Origin: Aquisphaera insulae
Lineage (GTDB): Bacteria > Planctomycetota > Planctomycetia > Isosphaerales > Isosphaeraceae
DNA: 64,000 nucleotides
Direction: 5' to 3'
Assembly: GCF_011064615.1 (NCBI RefSeq)
Contig: NZ_JAALJH010000002.1
Coordinates: 124,001-188,000, forward strand
Part shown: positions 10,822 through 18,844 of the stretch, one piece after another
How positions within the stretch are numbered: position 1 is the stretch's first letter
Layout of the letters: the number at the start of each line of letters is the position of its first letter
Position numbers and translations under genes: made by a program
The notes under the pieces: model-generated
Seen by the model: only the letters and a program-made list of their open reading frames with translations
Database searches by the model: none
Told to the model about the DNA's origin: nothing

Positions 10822-11549
10822 GGTCTTCCAGTCGCCCGGCTTTCGGCCACAAGGTCCACAGGGATCGTTATTTGGAACGGCCCACAGAGTGGCTCACGAT
10901 ACCCCGGCCGGCGGAGGACCGTCAAGGAGTCCCGCGTACCGGACACGGGCCGACGGGTCGCGGTTCCGGGGGGTGGGCGTGATCGAGCCGCCGAAGCTTG
11001 CCCATACCGGTCGGCAAGGTCGCGGTGACCCATGAGAGAGTTTTCCCGCGTCGATGCCGGATGGGACCTCCTGGCGCGATGATCCGGATCGACGCGCGAT
11101 GCGAGCCGAGCGACTCGCGTTGACGGCCGCGAACGGTGGGGGCGGCGGCCCGGGGAGTTTTCACATCATGCGTCCGGGGGCCAAATTTCGCGGCGTACTA
11201 TGACCGTCGTGAGCCGCGAGGGTTGGCTCGGCAGCCAGATCAGGACGCCGGGCGAATCGAGCGGCGAACACACCGATCTCCGGACGGACCGGGGTCAGGT
11301 CGATCGCGACCTCCCTCCGTCGACCGTCGTCGCGAAGGACCCGGGTCCCGGGGCTTCGCACGCGAAGCAGTCCTGAAAAGCCAGGCCGCGCACCCAACCG
11401 GACCGCGTTGACGGAGGCGGTGCGCCCCGGCCACGCATGTCCCGCCCCCTCCGGGCGGGATCACCACCGCGAGACCCTGCTCACCCGAAACGCAATCACG
11501 ATTCGATCGCTCGGCTCCCCGACACCCTGATTAAAAAAAGGCGAAAACG
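10822..11549. other. Gene-free stretch of about 730 bases
   Basis: Short reading frames occur on both strands, but none has a convincing ribosome-binding site, codon pattern or recognisable product. It contains the upstream region of aspS on the minus strand and of the first PEP-CTERM gene on the plus strand. The only structure I can point to is a hairpin at 11440-11460 and an A-rich run just before the start codon at 11550. Confidence 0.5.
11440..11460. repeat. Perfect 8-bp stem hairpin
   Basis: TCCCGCCC at 11440-11447 pairs exactly with GGGCGGGA at 11453-11460 around a five-base loop. There is no following T-run, so it is not a clear intrinsic terminator. It could be a structure in the 5' leader of the PEP-CTERM gene 90 bases downstream, or a chance GC palindrome. 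Confidence 0.4.
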
Positions 11550-12257
11550 ATGCTGAAAGCTCTTGTTGGTCGGTATTATCTGGCCGCCGCTCTCCTCGTC
11601 CTGTCCGCCGGGATGGCCCGGGCGGACCAGATCACGACGCTCTATTCGACGGGCGTGGACGGCTCCGGCAATGTGCTCGCGGATGGGGCTCAGGACACGC
11701 ACTACACCCTGACCTCTTACCCGGGGACCTTCGGCCCGAACACCTTCGTGGCGGACACGACCAAGTACCCGCTCTCCGGCGGCCCTTGGGTCGGCAACCT
11801 CAGCAACGCCAAGTGGATCGGCCCCGTCGCCGATCAGACGACCATCCCCGGCAGCGGGGCCAATAACGGCAGCGGCTACTACACGTACGAGACGACCTTC
11901 GACCTGACGGGCTTCGACTTCACCACGGCCCACATCACGGGCCAGTACTCGTCCGACAACTCGGTCGAGATCTATCTCAACGGCGTGGACACCGGGATCG
12001 GGCAGAACTACGAGACCGTCTTCAAGAGCCTCCACAGCCTGGACATCACCAGCGGCTTCATCGCCGGCATCAACACGCTCCAGTTCGTCGTCTACAACAT
12101 CCCGATCAACAGCAACAACCCGACCGGCATCATCGCCCAGCTCTCCGGCACGGCCGCGGTCCCCGAGCCGGCCTCCGCGTCCCTCGGCCTGATCGCCATC
12201 GTCGGCGGCCTGGCCGGCAGGAAGTGGCTCCGCCGCCTTATCCGACGTCAGTCCTGA
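11550..12257 (+). CDS. PEP-CTERM sorting domain protein
   Basis: Exported protein of 235 residues. A Sec signal peptide covers about residues 1-25 (hydrophobic AAALLVLSAGM, then ARA-D). The body is a beta-rich domain of about 175 residues with the landmarks GPNTFVADTTKYPL, YETTFDLTGF and EIYLNGVDTG, the last resembling a sugar-binding jelly-roll edge. The C-terminus is the exosortase sorting signal: VPEPAS at 204-209, a hydrophobic helix and an RKWLRRLIRR basic end. The family is expected to be processed by an exosortase at the cell envelope. The start codon follows an A-rich run with no strong Shine-Dalgarno. A close paralogue follows downstream, and a strong terminator separates the two. 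Confidence 0.9.
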   Translation: MLKALVGRYYLAAALLVLSAGMARADQITTLYSTGVDGSGNVLADGAQDTHYTLTSYPGTFGPNTFVADTTKYPLSGGPWVGNLSNAKWIGPVADQTTIPGSGANNGSGYYTYETTFDLTGFDFTTAHITGQYSSDNSVEIYLNGVDTGIGQNYETVFKSLHSLDITSGFIAGINTLQFVVYNIPINSNNPTGIIAQLSGTAAVPEPASASLGLIAIVGGLAGRKWLRRLIRRQS

Positions 12258-12289
12258 TCGCCGCCATCCGACGCCGGATCGGCCTCCAT

Positions 12290-12360
12290 GGGCCGCGGAG
12301 CGAGGTCCCCGACGATGTGGGCCTTCGCTCCGCGGCCCTTTCTGTGTTTGTTGCTTTTTG
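12290..12360 (+). terminator. Rho-independent terminator after the first PEP-CTERM gene
   Basis: A perfect 14-bp stem is formed by GGGCCGCGGAGCGA (12290-12303) and its inverse at 12325-12338, with a 21-base loop. A T-rich tail follows immediately (TTTCTGTGTTTGTTGCTTTTT). It begins 32 bases after the stop codon. This is the clearest intrinsic terminator in the window. Confidence 0.88.
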
Positions 12361-12675
12361 ACCACTAGTGGCAGGAATTGAAATCCGGGCTACGCCACAA
12401 GGTTAAGAGCGGGCTGTTCGAGCCAGAACACGGATCAGTCGGCTCGGAAGCGATCGCTTGCCCGGTCGTTCCGAGGGCGCCCAACGCCCCCGCCACGCCG
12501 ACCCGCATGATGCCGAACCGCGCCCGGGACGGCCAGGAGGCCGGGCCCTGGGCCCGCCGCCTAAAGGGTCCCACGCCGACTCCGCGAACCGCGCTCTCTC
12601 CCGTCCCGGGTCTGAACTCATCTGCCGCCGGCGCCCGCGTCGGGCGCCGGCACGTCATCGCCCTGATCAAGCGGC
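12361..12675. other. Non-coding gap that replaces the signal-peptide region of the second PEP-CTERM gene
   Basis: Open frames exist on both strands, but none resembles a signal peptide or a known protein. Homology to the upstream paralogue seems to fade out at about 12655, just before the ATG at 12676. I see no insertion-sequence ends or promoter here. Confidence 0.45.
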
Positions 12676-13278
12676 ATGAATGGCTCCGGGGGCCTGCAGA
12701 TCAATGGAGCCCAGGACTCGCACTACGCTTTGACCACGGCCCCCTCGGGATCCGGCTATGGCCCGAACACCTTCGTGGCGGACCACACCAAGTACCCGCT
12801 CGTCAGCGGGCCCTGGGTCCCCAACACGACGTCCGCCCAGTGGATCGGACCCGTCAGCGATCGGACGACGATTCCCGGAAGCACCGGCAGCGGCGATTCC
12901 GCCTACGAGACCACGTTCGACCTCACGGGCCTCGACGCCTCCACGGCCAGGATCACCGGCAAGTGGTCGACCGACAATCCGGGCGAGATCTGGCTGAATG
13001 GAGTCTCCACCGGCATCGCGACCATCGGCGAATTTGCCTACCAGTCGATGCAGTCCTTCAGCATCACGACCGGATTCCAGGCCGGGACCAACACCCTGGA
13101 GTTCAAGGTCAACAACAAGCCCATCGACAGCAACAACCCGACGGGCCTGATCGTGGAGATGACCGGCACGGCCGCGGTCCCCGAGCCGGCCTCGGTCTCC
13201 CTCGGCCTCATCTCCATCGTGGGCTGCCTGGCGGGCCGAAGGTGGATGCGCCGCTCGCGGAAGGCGAAGGCGGCCTGA
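12676..13278 (+). CDS. PEP-CTERM protein paralogue lacking a signal peptide (possibly decayed)
   Basis: The 200-residue product aligns along its length with the 235-residue protein just upstream: GAQDSHYAL / GAQDTHYTL, GPNTFVAD, KYPL, WIGPVSDRTTIPGS, YETTFDLTGL, and a PEP-CTERM tail beginning VPEPASVSLGL at about 168. It starts inside the homologous domain, so the signal peptide and first strand are missing. Three codons before the ATG is an in-frame TGA (12664-12666). The residues after that stop (S-S-G) still match the paralogue, and the preceding bases match best in another frame. That pattern suggests a small deletion or frameshift near 12666 plus replacement of the 5' end. Without a signal peptide the PEP-CTERM tail cannot function, so this is probably a pseudogene or a gene with a mis-sequenced start. 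Confidence 0.6.
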   Translation: MNGSGGLQINGAQDSHYALTTAPSGSGYGPNTFVADHTKYPLVSGPWVPNTTSAQWIGPVSDRTTIPGSTGSGDSAYETTFDLTGLDASTARITGKWSTDNPGEIWLNGVSTGIATIGEFAYQSMQSFSITTGFQAGTNTLEFKVNNKPIDSNNPTGLIVEMTGTAAVPEPASVSLGLISIVGCLAGRRWMRRSRKAKAA

Positions 13279-13441
13279 CCCCAGCCCCCCGCGAGGTTCG
13301 GTAATCAGCGCCCGCTGAGCGAAGCCCGCAACGGCAGGGCCTCGACTCCGCGGTTTTTCGTCGCGCCGAGTTGTCAACCGGGAACGCAGGCTGGTGGCCC
13401 GGGGCGCGGGATTCGTGTAGTCTGAACCCGGGGAGAGCCCA

Positions 13442-13479
13442 CCGGCCGCGGGGCCTCCTCTCGCTCGGGCCGCGGCCGG
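13442..13479. repeat. 10-bp inverted repeat upstream of the RraA-like gene
   Basis: CCGGCCGCGG at 13442-13451 is repeated in inverse at 13470-13479, leaving an 18-base loop. It ends 22 bases before the ATG at 13502. It could be a leader hairpin or an operator; GC-rich palindromes also occur by chance in this genome. Confidence 0.35.
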
Positions 13480-13501
13480 CGAATCGACGGGTCTGCGTCC
13501 G

Positions 13502-14215
13502 ATGTCCAGGAACCGCCTCGACGCCATCCAGCTCCGAAGGCTCCGGAGCTACAACACGCCGACGATCTCCAACGCCATCGAGCTCTTCAATGTCCGCCCT
13601 CGCGACGCGGGCTTCCTCCCGCACACGATCCGCAGTCTGCTGCCGGAGATCGGGCCCATTGTCGGCTACGCGGTGACGAGCAAGACGACGGCCGCCCCCC
13701 CCTCGGCCGGTGACGAATCCGGCGCGGACCTGCTGGCGGATTACCTGCGGTACGTTGCGTCCGCGCCCGGCCCGAAGATCGCCATCGCGGAGGACATCGA
13801 CGACCCCCCGGGCCTGGGCGCCCAGTTCGGCGAGGTGACGGCGACCATCCACCAGCGACTCGGCTGCGTCGGCCACATCACCAGCGGCTGCCCCCGCGAC
13901 CTGGATGAGGTCCGGGCGCTGGGCTTCGCGCTCTTCGGCCTGAATCCATGCGTCAGCCACGCCTACGTCCGGCTCGTGGAGTTCGGCAAGCCCGTGGTCC
14001 TGGGGGGCGTCACCGTCGCCCCCGACGACCTGATCCACGCCGACAAGCACGGGGTCTGCATCATCCCCCATGCCGTGGCCGCCGCGCTCGCGGACGCCTG
14101 CGCGGAGGTGGAGAGGCAGGAACGACCGCTGCTGGAGCTCTGCCGTTCCGATCACTTCTCGCTGGAGAAGTACATCGAACTGCGGCTGGGCCTCCAGTCC
14201 AAGACCCACGAATGA
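13502..14215 (+). CDS. RraA-like family protein (HMG/CHA aldolase-related)
   Basis: The 237-residue product has the RraA/dimethylmenaquinone-methyltransferase-like fold signature: an early TPTISNAIE segment (residues 20-28), a central G-x-x-T-S-G-C-x-R-D loop (GHITSGCPRDLDE, about 123-135) carrying the Arg-Asp pair that binds pyruvate and metal in aldolase members, and the C-terminal GGVTVAPDDLIHADKHGV block at about 165-182. Members include 4-hydroxy-4-methyl-2-oxoglutarate aldolases and proteins misannotated as RNase E inhibitors; the exact substrate cannot be read here. It is a single gene, convergent with the small membrane protein at 14251-14721. Confidence 0.82.
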   Translation: MSRNRLDAIQLRRLRSYNTPTISNAIELFNVRPRDAGFLPHTIRSLLPEIGPIVGYAVTSKTTAAPPSAGDESGADLLADYLRYVASAPGPKIAIAEDIDDPPGLGAQFGEVTATIHQRLGCVGHITSGCPRDLDEVRALGFALFGLNPCVSHAYVRLVEFGKPVVLGGVTVAPDDLIHADKHGVCIIPHAVAAALADACAEVERQERPLLELCRSDHFSLEKYIELRLGLQSKTHE

Positions 14216-14250
14216 GCCGCCGGCGAGGGCGATCGAGGCGTCGCGACGGG

Positions 14251-14721
14251 TCAGGAGACCCGCCGCACATTCGGCGAGATGATGGCCACCGGTTCGTAGC
14301 GGCGGTTGCGGCCGACGGCCTCGTCCGGGCGGATCTCGTCGAGTCGCTTGCCGTCCGCGATCCAGCGACCGCGGGCGTATTCGAAGACGGCCGTCGCATG
14401 CCGCTCGGCCGCGAGCAGTTCGTAGGGGGCGGGTTCGAAGTGGACACAGACCAGGGCGAGGAATCGGCGAGTCTGCCGGTCGCGGGCCCAGACGATCTCG
14501 TCGTGCCAGGTCGCGTCTCCCCAGCGGACACCCTCGGCCGGGTCGTTGCGGCCCAGCGCGGTCACGAAGCGGGCCTCGAGCCGTTCACGCTGGCGACGGA
14601 AGGCGTCCCGCGCCTGGTCGACGTGGAGATCCTCCACGAACAGCCGGATCGGCCGCTGGAGGAGGAAGTACGCCGCGGCCAGGCAGAGGGGCAGGAGCCC
14701 AGCCCAGATCAGCCAAATCAT
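14251..14721 (-). CDS. Hypothetical single-pass membrane protein
   Basis: I do not recognise a named family. The start is ATG at 14721 because a strong GGGAGGGAG site precedes it and it begins directly with a transmembrane segment (MIWLIWAGLLPLCLAAAYF, residues 1-19). The frame remains open for 67 more codons upstream, but that part overlaps the nfo start region and looks non-coding. The 156-residue product has a short amphipathic, Arg-rich stretch at about 33-50, then a compact soluble domain (EIVWARDRQTRRFLALVCVHF at about 75-95 as landmark) and ends in the cytoplasm or periplasm. It is divergent from nfo. Confidence 0.7.
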   Translation of the reverse strand: MIWLIWAGLLPLCLAAAYFLLQRPIRLFVEDLHVDQARDAFRRQRERLEARFVTALGRNDPAEGVRWGDATWHDEIVWARDRQTRRFLALVCVHFEPAPYELLAAERHATAVFEYARGRWIADGKRLDEIRPDEAVGRNRRYEPVAIISPNVRRVS

Positions 14722-14857
14722 CGTCTCCCTCCCGGCGCCGACCCAGGATCTTCGAGCGGACAGTCCAATTCTAGGATCGGCCGCTCCCGCCGTGCAAGTG
14801 GCGGGCTGCGCGGATCCTTCACAGGCCACGTCGCGACGATCAGGAGTCCTTTCGATC

Positions 14858-15757
14858 ATGCCCCGACCTCGCAAGACGCAGCCCGTCTCCCCCGCCGTCC
14901 CGCCCAGGTTCGGGGCCCACATGTCGATCGCGGGGGGCTATGAGCGGGCGGTCCACTCGGCCCACGCCATCGGCTTCAATGCCGTCCAGCTCTTCACCAA
15001 GAACAACAACCAGTGGCGAGCCCCGGCCCTCACCGACGACCACGTCGCCCGGTTCCGATCGGCCGTCGACGAGACCGGGATCGTTGACCTGGTCTCGCAT
15101 GCGTCCTACCTGATCAACCTCGCCAGCCCCGACGACGCACTCTGGGAGAAGTCGATCGACGCGATGGTGGTCGAGGTGGAGCGATGCGCCACGCTCGGGA
15201 TCCAGGACCTGGTCGTCCATCCGGGTGCCCACATGGACTCCGGCGAGGAGGCGGGGATGGATCGGGTCGCGGCGGCCCTGGACCGGATCCTCGGGCGGAC
15301 GGAAGGCCGGCGCGTGACGATCGACCTGGAGACGACGGCCGGGCAGGGGACCTGCCTGGGCCATCGCTTCGAGCACCTGCGCGGAATCCTCGACCGCGTG
15401 ACGCACTCCGCGGCCCTGGGGATCTGCGGCGATACCTGCCACATTTTTGCGGCGGGCTATTCCCTGGATGGGGGGGGAGGGTACGATGAGACGATCCAGC
15501 AACTGGACGGTGCCGTGGGCCTGCACCGGTTGCGCGTCTGGCATGTGAACGACAGTTGTCGAGATTGCGGCAGCCGGGTGGACAGGCATGCCGGGATCGG
15601 AGCCGGACGGATCGGCCTGGAGCCGTTCCGACGGCTGGTGAACGACCCTCGGTTCCGTCATCTGCCGATGATTCTGGAGACGCCCAAGGGGATTGAGGAG
15701 GGCGAGGAGCTCGACGCGCGAAACCTGAGGACGCTCCGCCAGCTCATCGCGACCTGA
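14858..15757 (+). CDS. nfo: Endonuclease IV, AP endonuclease
   Basis: DNA-repair enzyme that cuts the backbone 5' of abasic sites, using three zinc ions. The product is 299 residues from ATG 14858, which has an AGGAG site. It carries the TIM-barrel family signatures: GAHMSIAGGYERAV (about 19-32), QLFTKNNNQW (about 42-51), the metal-ligand stretch VVHPGAHMDSGEE (about 116-128), IDLETTAGQGT (about 150-160), GICGDTCHIFAAGY (about 187-200) and HVNDS...DRHAGIGAG (about 228-250). The first 15 residues are a basic tail not seen in most members. It faces away from the membrane protein gene at 14251-14721, with 136 bases between the two starts. Confidence 0.95.
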   Translation: MPRPRKTQPVSPAVPPRFGAHMSIAGGYERAVHSAHAIGFNAVQLFTKNNNQWRAPALTDDHVARFRSAVDETGIVDLVSHASYLINLASPDDALWEKSIDAMVVEVERCATLGIQDLVVHPGAHMDSGEEAGMDRVAAALDRILGRTEGRRVTIDLETTAGQGTCLGHRFEHLRGILDRVTHSAALGICGDTCHIFAAGYSLDGGGGYDETIQQLDGAVGLHRLRVWHVNDSCRDCGSRVDRHAGIGAGRIGLEPFRRLVNDPRFRHLPMILETPKGIEEGEELDARNLRTLRQLIAT

Positions 15758-15862
15758 GCCCACCCGAGACGACGCCCCCCTCAACTCCTGCCCCTTTTTA
15801 CCAGATGAGCCAGGCCCCCGGCGCTCTCCGGGGGCCGAGGCCGACCGTCCGGGATTTCAGCC

Positions 15863-18040
15863 GTGGCAGTCATGCACTCGCTTCCGAATGGGCCGACGAA
15901 GTCCGCGTCGCCTCCCCTCACCCTGGATCCCAGCCTCTTCCTCAACCGCGAGCTGAGCTGGCTGGACTTCAACGAGCGGGTCCTCGAAGAGGCGCGAGAT
16001 CCTTCCAATCCGCTCCTGGATCGCGTCAAGTTCGTGGCGATCTGCTCCTCCAACCTGGACGAGTTCTTCGAGGTCCGCGTCGCCGGCCTCCAGGCGCAGC
16101 TCTTCGAGAACCTGGAGCCCCAGGACCTGCTCCCCGACGGCATGGGGCCGCTCGCCCAGTTGCTGGAGATCGCCCGCCGGGCGCACGACTTCGTCGGCCG
16201 GCTCTACGACACCTGGCTCCAGGATATCCATCCCAAGCTCCGCGACCTCGGCATCCGCATCTGCTCGCCGGACGAGCTGACGGCCGGCCAGACGAGCTTC
16301 CTCGACGCGTACTTCGACAGCCAGGTCTACCCGGTCCTGACCCCGCTGGCGATCGACCCGGCCCACCCGTTCCCGCACGTCCACAACAAGAGCCTCAACC
16401 TGCTGATGCGGATCGAGTCCATCAGCCATCACAACCGCGTACTCTACGCCGTGCTCCAGGTCCCCTCGGTGATCGGCCGGCTCGTGCCGCTCCCCGACGA
16501 GGGGGACGGCCAGCGCCGGTTCGTGCTCCTGGAAGACGTCATCGGCCCGCGGCTCGACGCCCTCTTCGGCGGCTATCGGGTCATCGAGCAGGTGGCCTTC
16601 CGGGCCACGCGGAACAGCGACCTTTCGATCCAGGAGAACGAGGTCAAGAGCAGCCTCCTGTCGACGATCGAGGAGACCCTCCGCCAGCGGAAATGGGGCG
16701 CCCCCGTCCGGCTCGAGATCTCGGAACGGGCCGACGACGGCTTCCTCGCCCAGCTCCTCTCGGCCTCGGCCCTGGAGCTAGAAGAGCGGGATGTCTACAA
16801 GGTCCCCGGCCCCGTCGACCTCACCGCGCTGGCCGGGCTCTACAGGATCGAGGGGTTCCGTGAGCTGAAGGAGCCCCCCTTCGAACCGCTGATGCCCGCC
16901 TGCATGGCCACCCGCAAGAGCGTGTTCTCCACCATCCGGGAATCCGACATCCTGGTGCATCACCCCTACGAGTCGTTCGGCACGGTCGTCCAGTTCATCG
17001 AGCAGGCCTCGGAAGACCCGCAGGTCCTGGCCATCAAGATGACGCTTTATCGGACGGCCGACTCCAACCCGATCATCAACGCCCTGGCGCGGGCCGCGGA
17101 GAACGGCAAGCAGGTCACGGCGCTCGTCGAGCTCCAGGCCCGGCTCGACGAGGAGAACAACATCGATAAGGCCCGGATGCTCCAGAAGGCCGGCGTCCAC
17201 GTCGTCTACGGCATCGTCGGGCTCAAGACCCACTGCAAGGCCGCCCTGGTGGTCCGCCGCGAACACGACGGCATCCGCCGCTACGTCCACCTCGGCACCG
17301 GCAATTACAACCCGACGACCGGCCGGCTCTACACCGATCTCAGCTACTTCACCTGCCGCCCGGAGTTCGGCGAGGACGCCAGCGCCCTGTTCAACCTCCT
17401 CACCGGCTACTCGCAGGGCGGCCCGTGGAAGAAGCTGATCGTCGCCCCCTTCCACCTGGCCCCTCGCCTGACCTCACTGATCGAGCGTGAGACGGCCCAC
17501 GCCCGCGCCGGGCACCCCGCGCGGATCGTCGCCAAGATGAACTCGCTGGTGGACCCGAAGATCATCGAGGCCCTGTACGAGGCCTCGCGGGCCGGCGTGA
17601 AGATTGACCTGATCATCCGCGGCATCTGCTGCCTGCGTCCCGGGGTGCCGAAGGTCTCGGAGAACATCCGCGTCATCAGCATCCTGGACAAGTTCCTGGA
17701 GCACTCCCGGATCGCCTACTTCCTCAACGACGGCCTGCCCGAGGTCTTCCTGTCGTCGGCGGACTGGATGCCGCGAAACTTCCGCCGCCGCGTGGAGCTG
17801 ATGTTCCCGATCGAGGATCCGGCCCTCCGCACCCGGATCATCGACGGCATCCTCGCCGTCGTGCTCGCCGACAACGTCAAGGCCCGCGAGCTCCGCGAGG
17901 ACGGCACCTACCGCCGCGTCAAGCCGAAGCCCGGCGAGCCGGTCGTCCGCTGCCAGGCCGTCTTCCAGGACGCCGCCCGCGCCCACGCCGAGGTCAGCCC
18001 GATCCATCAGAACCTCGCGGCGATCGCCGGGACGAGCTGA
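15863..18040 (+). CDS. ppk1: Polyphosphate kinase 1
   Basis: Reversibly transfers the gamma-phosphate of ATP to inorganic polyphosphate. The protein is 725 residues. It shows the N domain start (LFLNRELSWLDFNERVLEEA, about residues 26-45), the CSSNLDEFFEVRVAGL helix, and the two phospholipase-D-like C domains. The HLGTGNYNP motif places the likely autophosphorylated His at residue 476, and EHSRIAYF places the second conserved His at about 614. The called start is GTG 15863, with ATG 15872 as an alternative. It lies 105 bases after nfo on the same strand, and no terminator is visible between the two. Confidence 0.96.
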   Translation: MAVMHSLPNGPTKSASPPLTLDPSLFLNRELSWLDFNERVLEEARDPSNPLLDRVKFVAICSSNLDEFFEVRVAGLQAQLFENLEPQDLLPDGMGPLAQLLEIARRAHDFVGRLYDTWLQDIHPKLRDLGIRICSPDELTAGQTSFLDAYFDSQVYPVLTPLAIDPAHPFPHVHNKSLNLLMRIESISHHNRVLYAVLQVPSVIGRLVPLPDEGDGQRRFVLLEDVIGPRLDALFGGYRVIEQVAFRATRNSDLSIQENEVKSSLLSTIEETLRQRKWGAPVRLEISERADDGFLAQLLSASALELEERDVYKVPGPVDLTALAGLYRIEGFRELKEPPFEPLMPACMATRKSVFSTIRESDILVHHPYESFGTVVQFIEQASEDPQVLAIKMTLYRTADSNPIINALARAAENGKQVTALVELQARLDEENNIDKARMLQKAGVHVVYGIVGLKTHCKAALVVRREHDGIRRYVHLGTGNYNPTTGRLYTDLSYFTCRPEFGEDASALFNLLTGYSQGGPWKKLIVAPFHLAPRLTSLIERETAHARAGHPARIVAKMNSLVDPKIIEALYEASRAGVKIDLIIRGICCLRPGVPKVSENIRVISILDKFLEHSRIAYFLNDGLPEVFLSSADWMPRNFRRRVELMFPIEDPALRTRIIDGILAVVLADNVKARELREDGTYRRVKPKPGEPVVRCQAVFQDAARAHAEVSPIHQNLAAIAGTS

Positions 18041-18061
18041 GCGGGCGGAATGTCCTCGACG

Positions 18062-18598
18062 TCAGAACGCGAACCGCGTCTCCACCGGCCGCGGTTCCAG
18101 CCGCGGGATCGCCAGCGGCTCCACCGGTCCCGCGCCGCGAACAACGCACGATTCCCAGGGCGGGATGGCGCCCTCGCGATAGAACCGCTCGACGTATCTC
18201 CAGTCGGTCTCCGCGAAGTCGGCGAACCAGGCGTCGAGGTGGGTGATCCCCGCCTCGTGGAGCAACGTGAGCCCGAACCGGGCGGCGTTCCGCTCGTAGG
18301 CTTCCAGGGCGGCGAGGTAATCGTCGAGCGGCTCGTCCGGCACGCCGACGATCTCCGGCCGATAGCTCGGGGCGACCCACTGCACCGAATGGCCGAAGAG
18401 GTGGAGCAGCAGGAAGCACTGCATCTCCAGGTCCACGTCGGGATCGAGGGTCAGCTTCAGCCCGTCGAAGATGCCGACGCGGGGACGCTCGAGACGAGCA
18501 TATTCGACGCCGAAGCCGTAATCGACGACGCGGGGGATCAGCCTCGACCAGAGGTTGAGGACCTCGTTCGCGGCTAGACCTCTCGGACCGGCGTTCAT
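18062..18598 (-). CDS. ImmA/IrrE-like protein with altered zinc motif
   Basis: The 178-residue product resembles the ImmA/IrrE metallopeptidase domain: strands with GIFDGLKLTLDPD (about 40-52), a helix containing LLLHLFGHSVQW at about 61-72 in the position of the HExxH zinc helix, and a following helix with E-R-N-A-A-R-F-G-L-T-L-L that mimics the family E-x-x-A-x-x-F-A-x-x-L-L element. The Glu of HExxH is replaced by Leu (H-L-F-G-H), so peptidase activity is doubtful. The start is ATG 18598; longer open frame upstream looks non-coding. It converges on ppk1 with a 21-base gap. The domain assignment is by pattern only. Confidence 0.55.
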   Translation of the reverse strand: MNAGPRGLAANEVLNLWSRLIPRVVDYGFGVEYARLERPRVGIFDGLKLTLDPDVDLEMQCFLLLHLFGHSVQWVAPSYRPEIVGVPDEPLDDYLAALEAYERNAARFGLTLLHEAGITHLDAWFADFAETDWRYVERFYREGAIPPWESCVVRGAGPVEPLAIPRLEPRPVETRFAF

Positions 18599-18844
18599 CG
18601 GTCGGACCCTTTCTCGCCCCGCTCGGGCGCGAATCGCACAGGAAGGACATGCCCACGAACCACGACGGAATCCAGCTTCCTCGCCCACTCGGGCCGAGTC
18701 GCACCCCCTCATGATACGACGAATGCGCCCGGATCGCAGCGGGTCGGCGGACGGTTGAGTCTTCGCCCGGGGCGCGCGATGCTAGCGCGTAACCCTCCGA
18801 AAATCGTCGTGCGACGAAGCAACACCCCGATCGGGAGCGAATCA

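Noticed and set aside
12361..12675. tRNA-like sequence or small insertion element before the second PEP-CTERM gene
   Set aside because: The stretch AGGAATTGAAATCC resembles a T-arm but cannot be folded into a cloverleaf, and no inverted terminal repeats or target duplications are visible.
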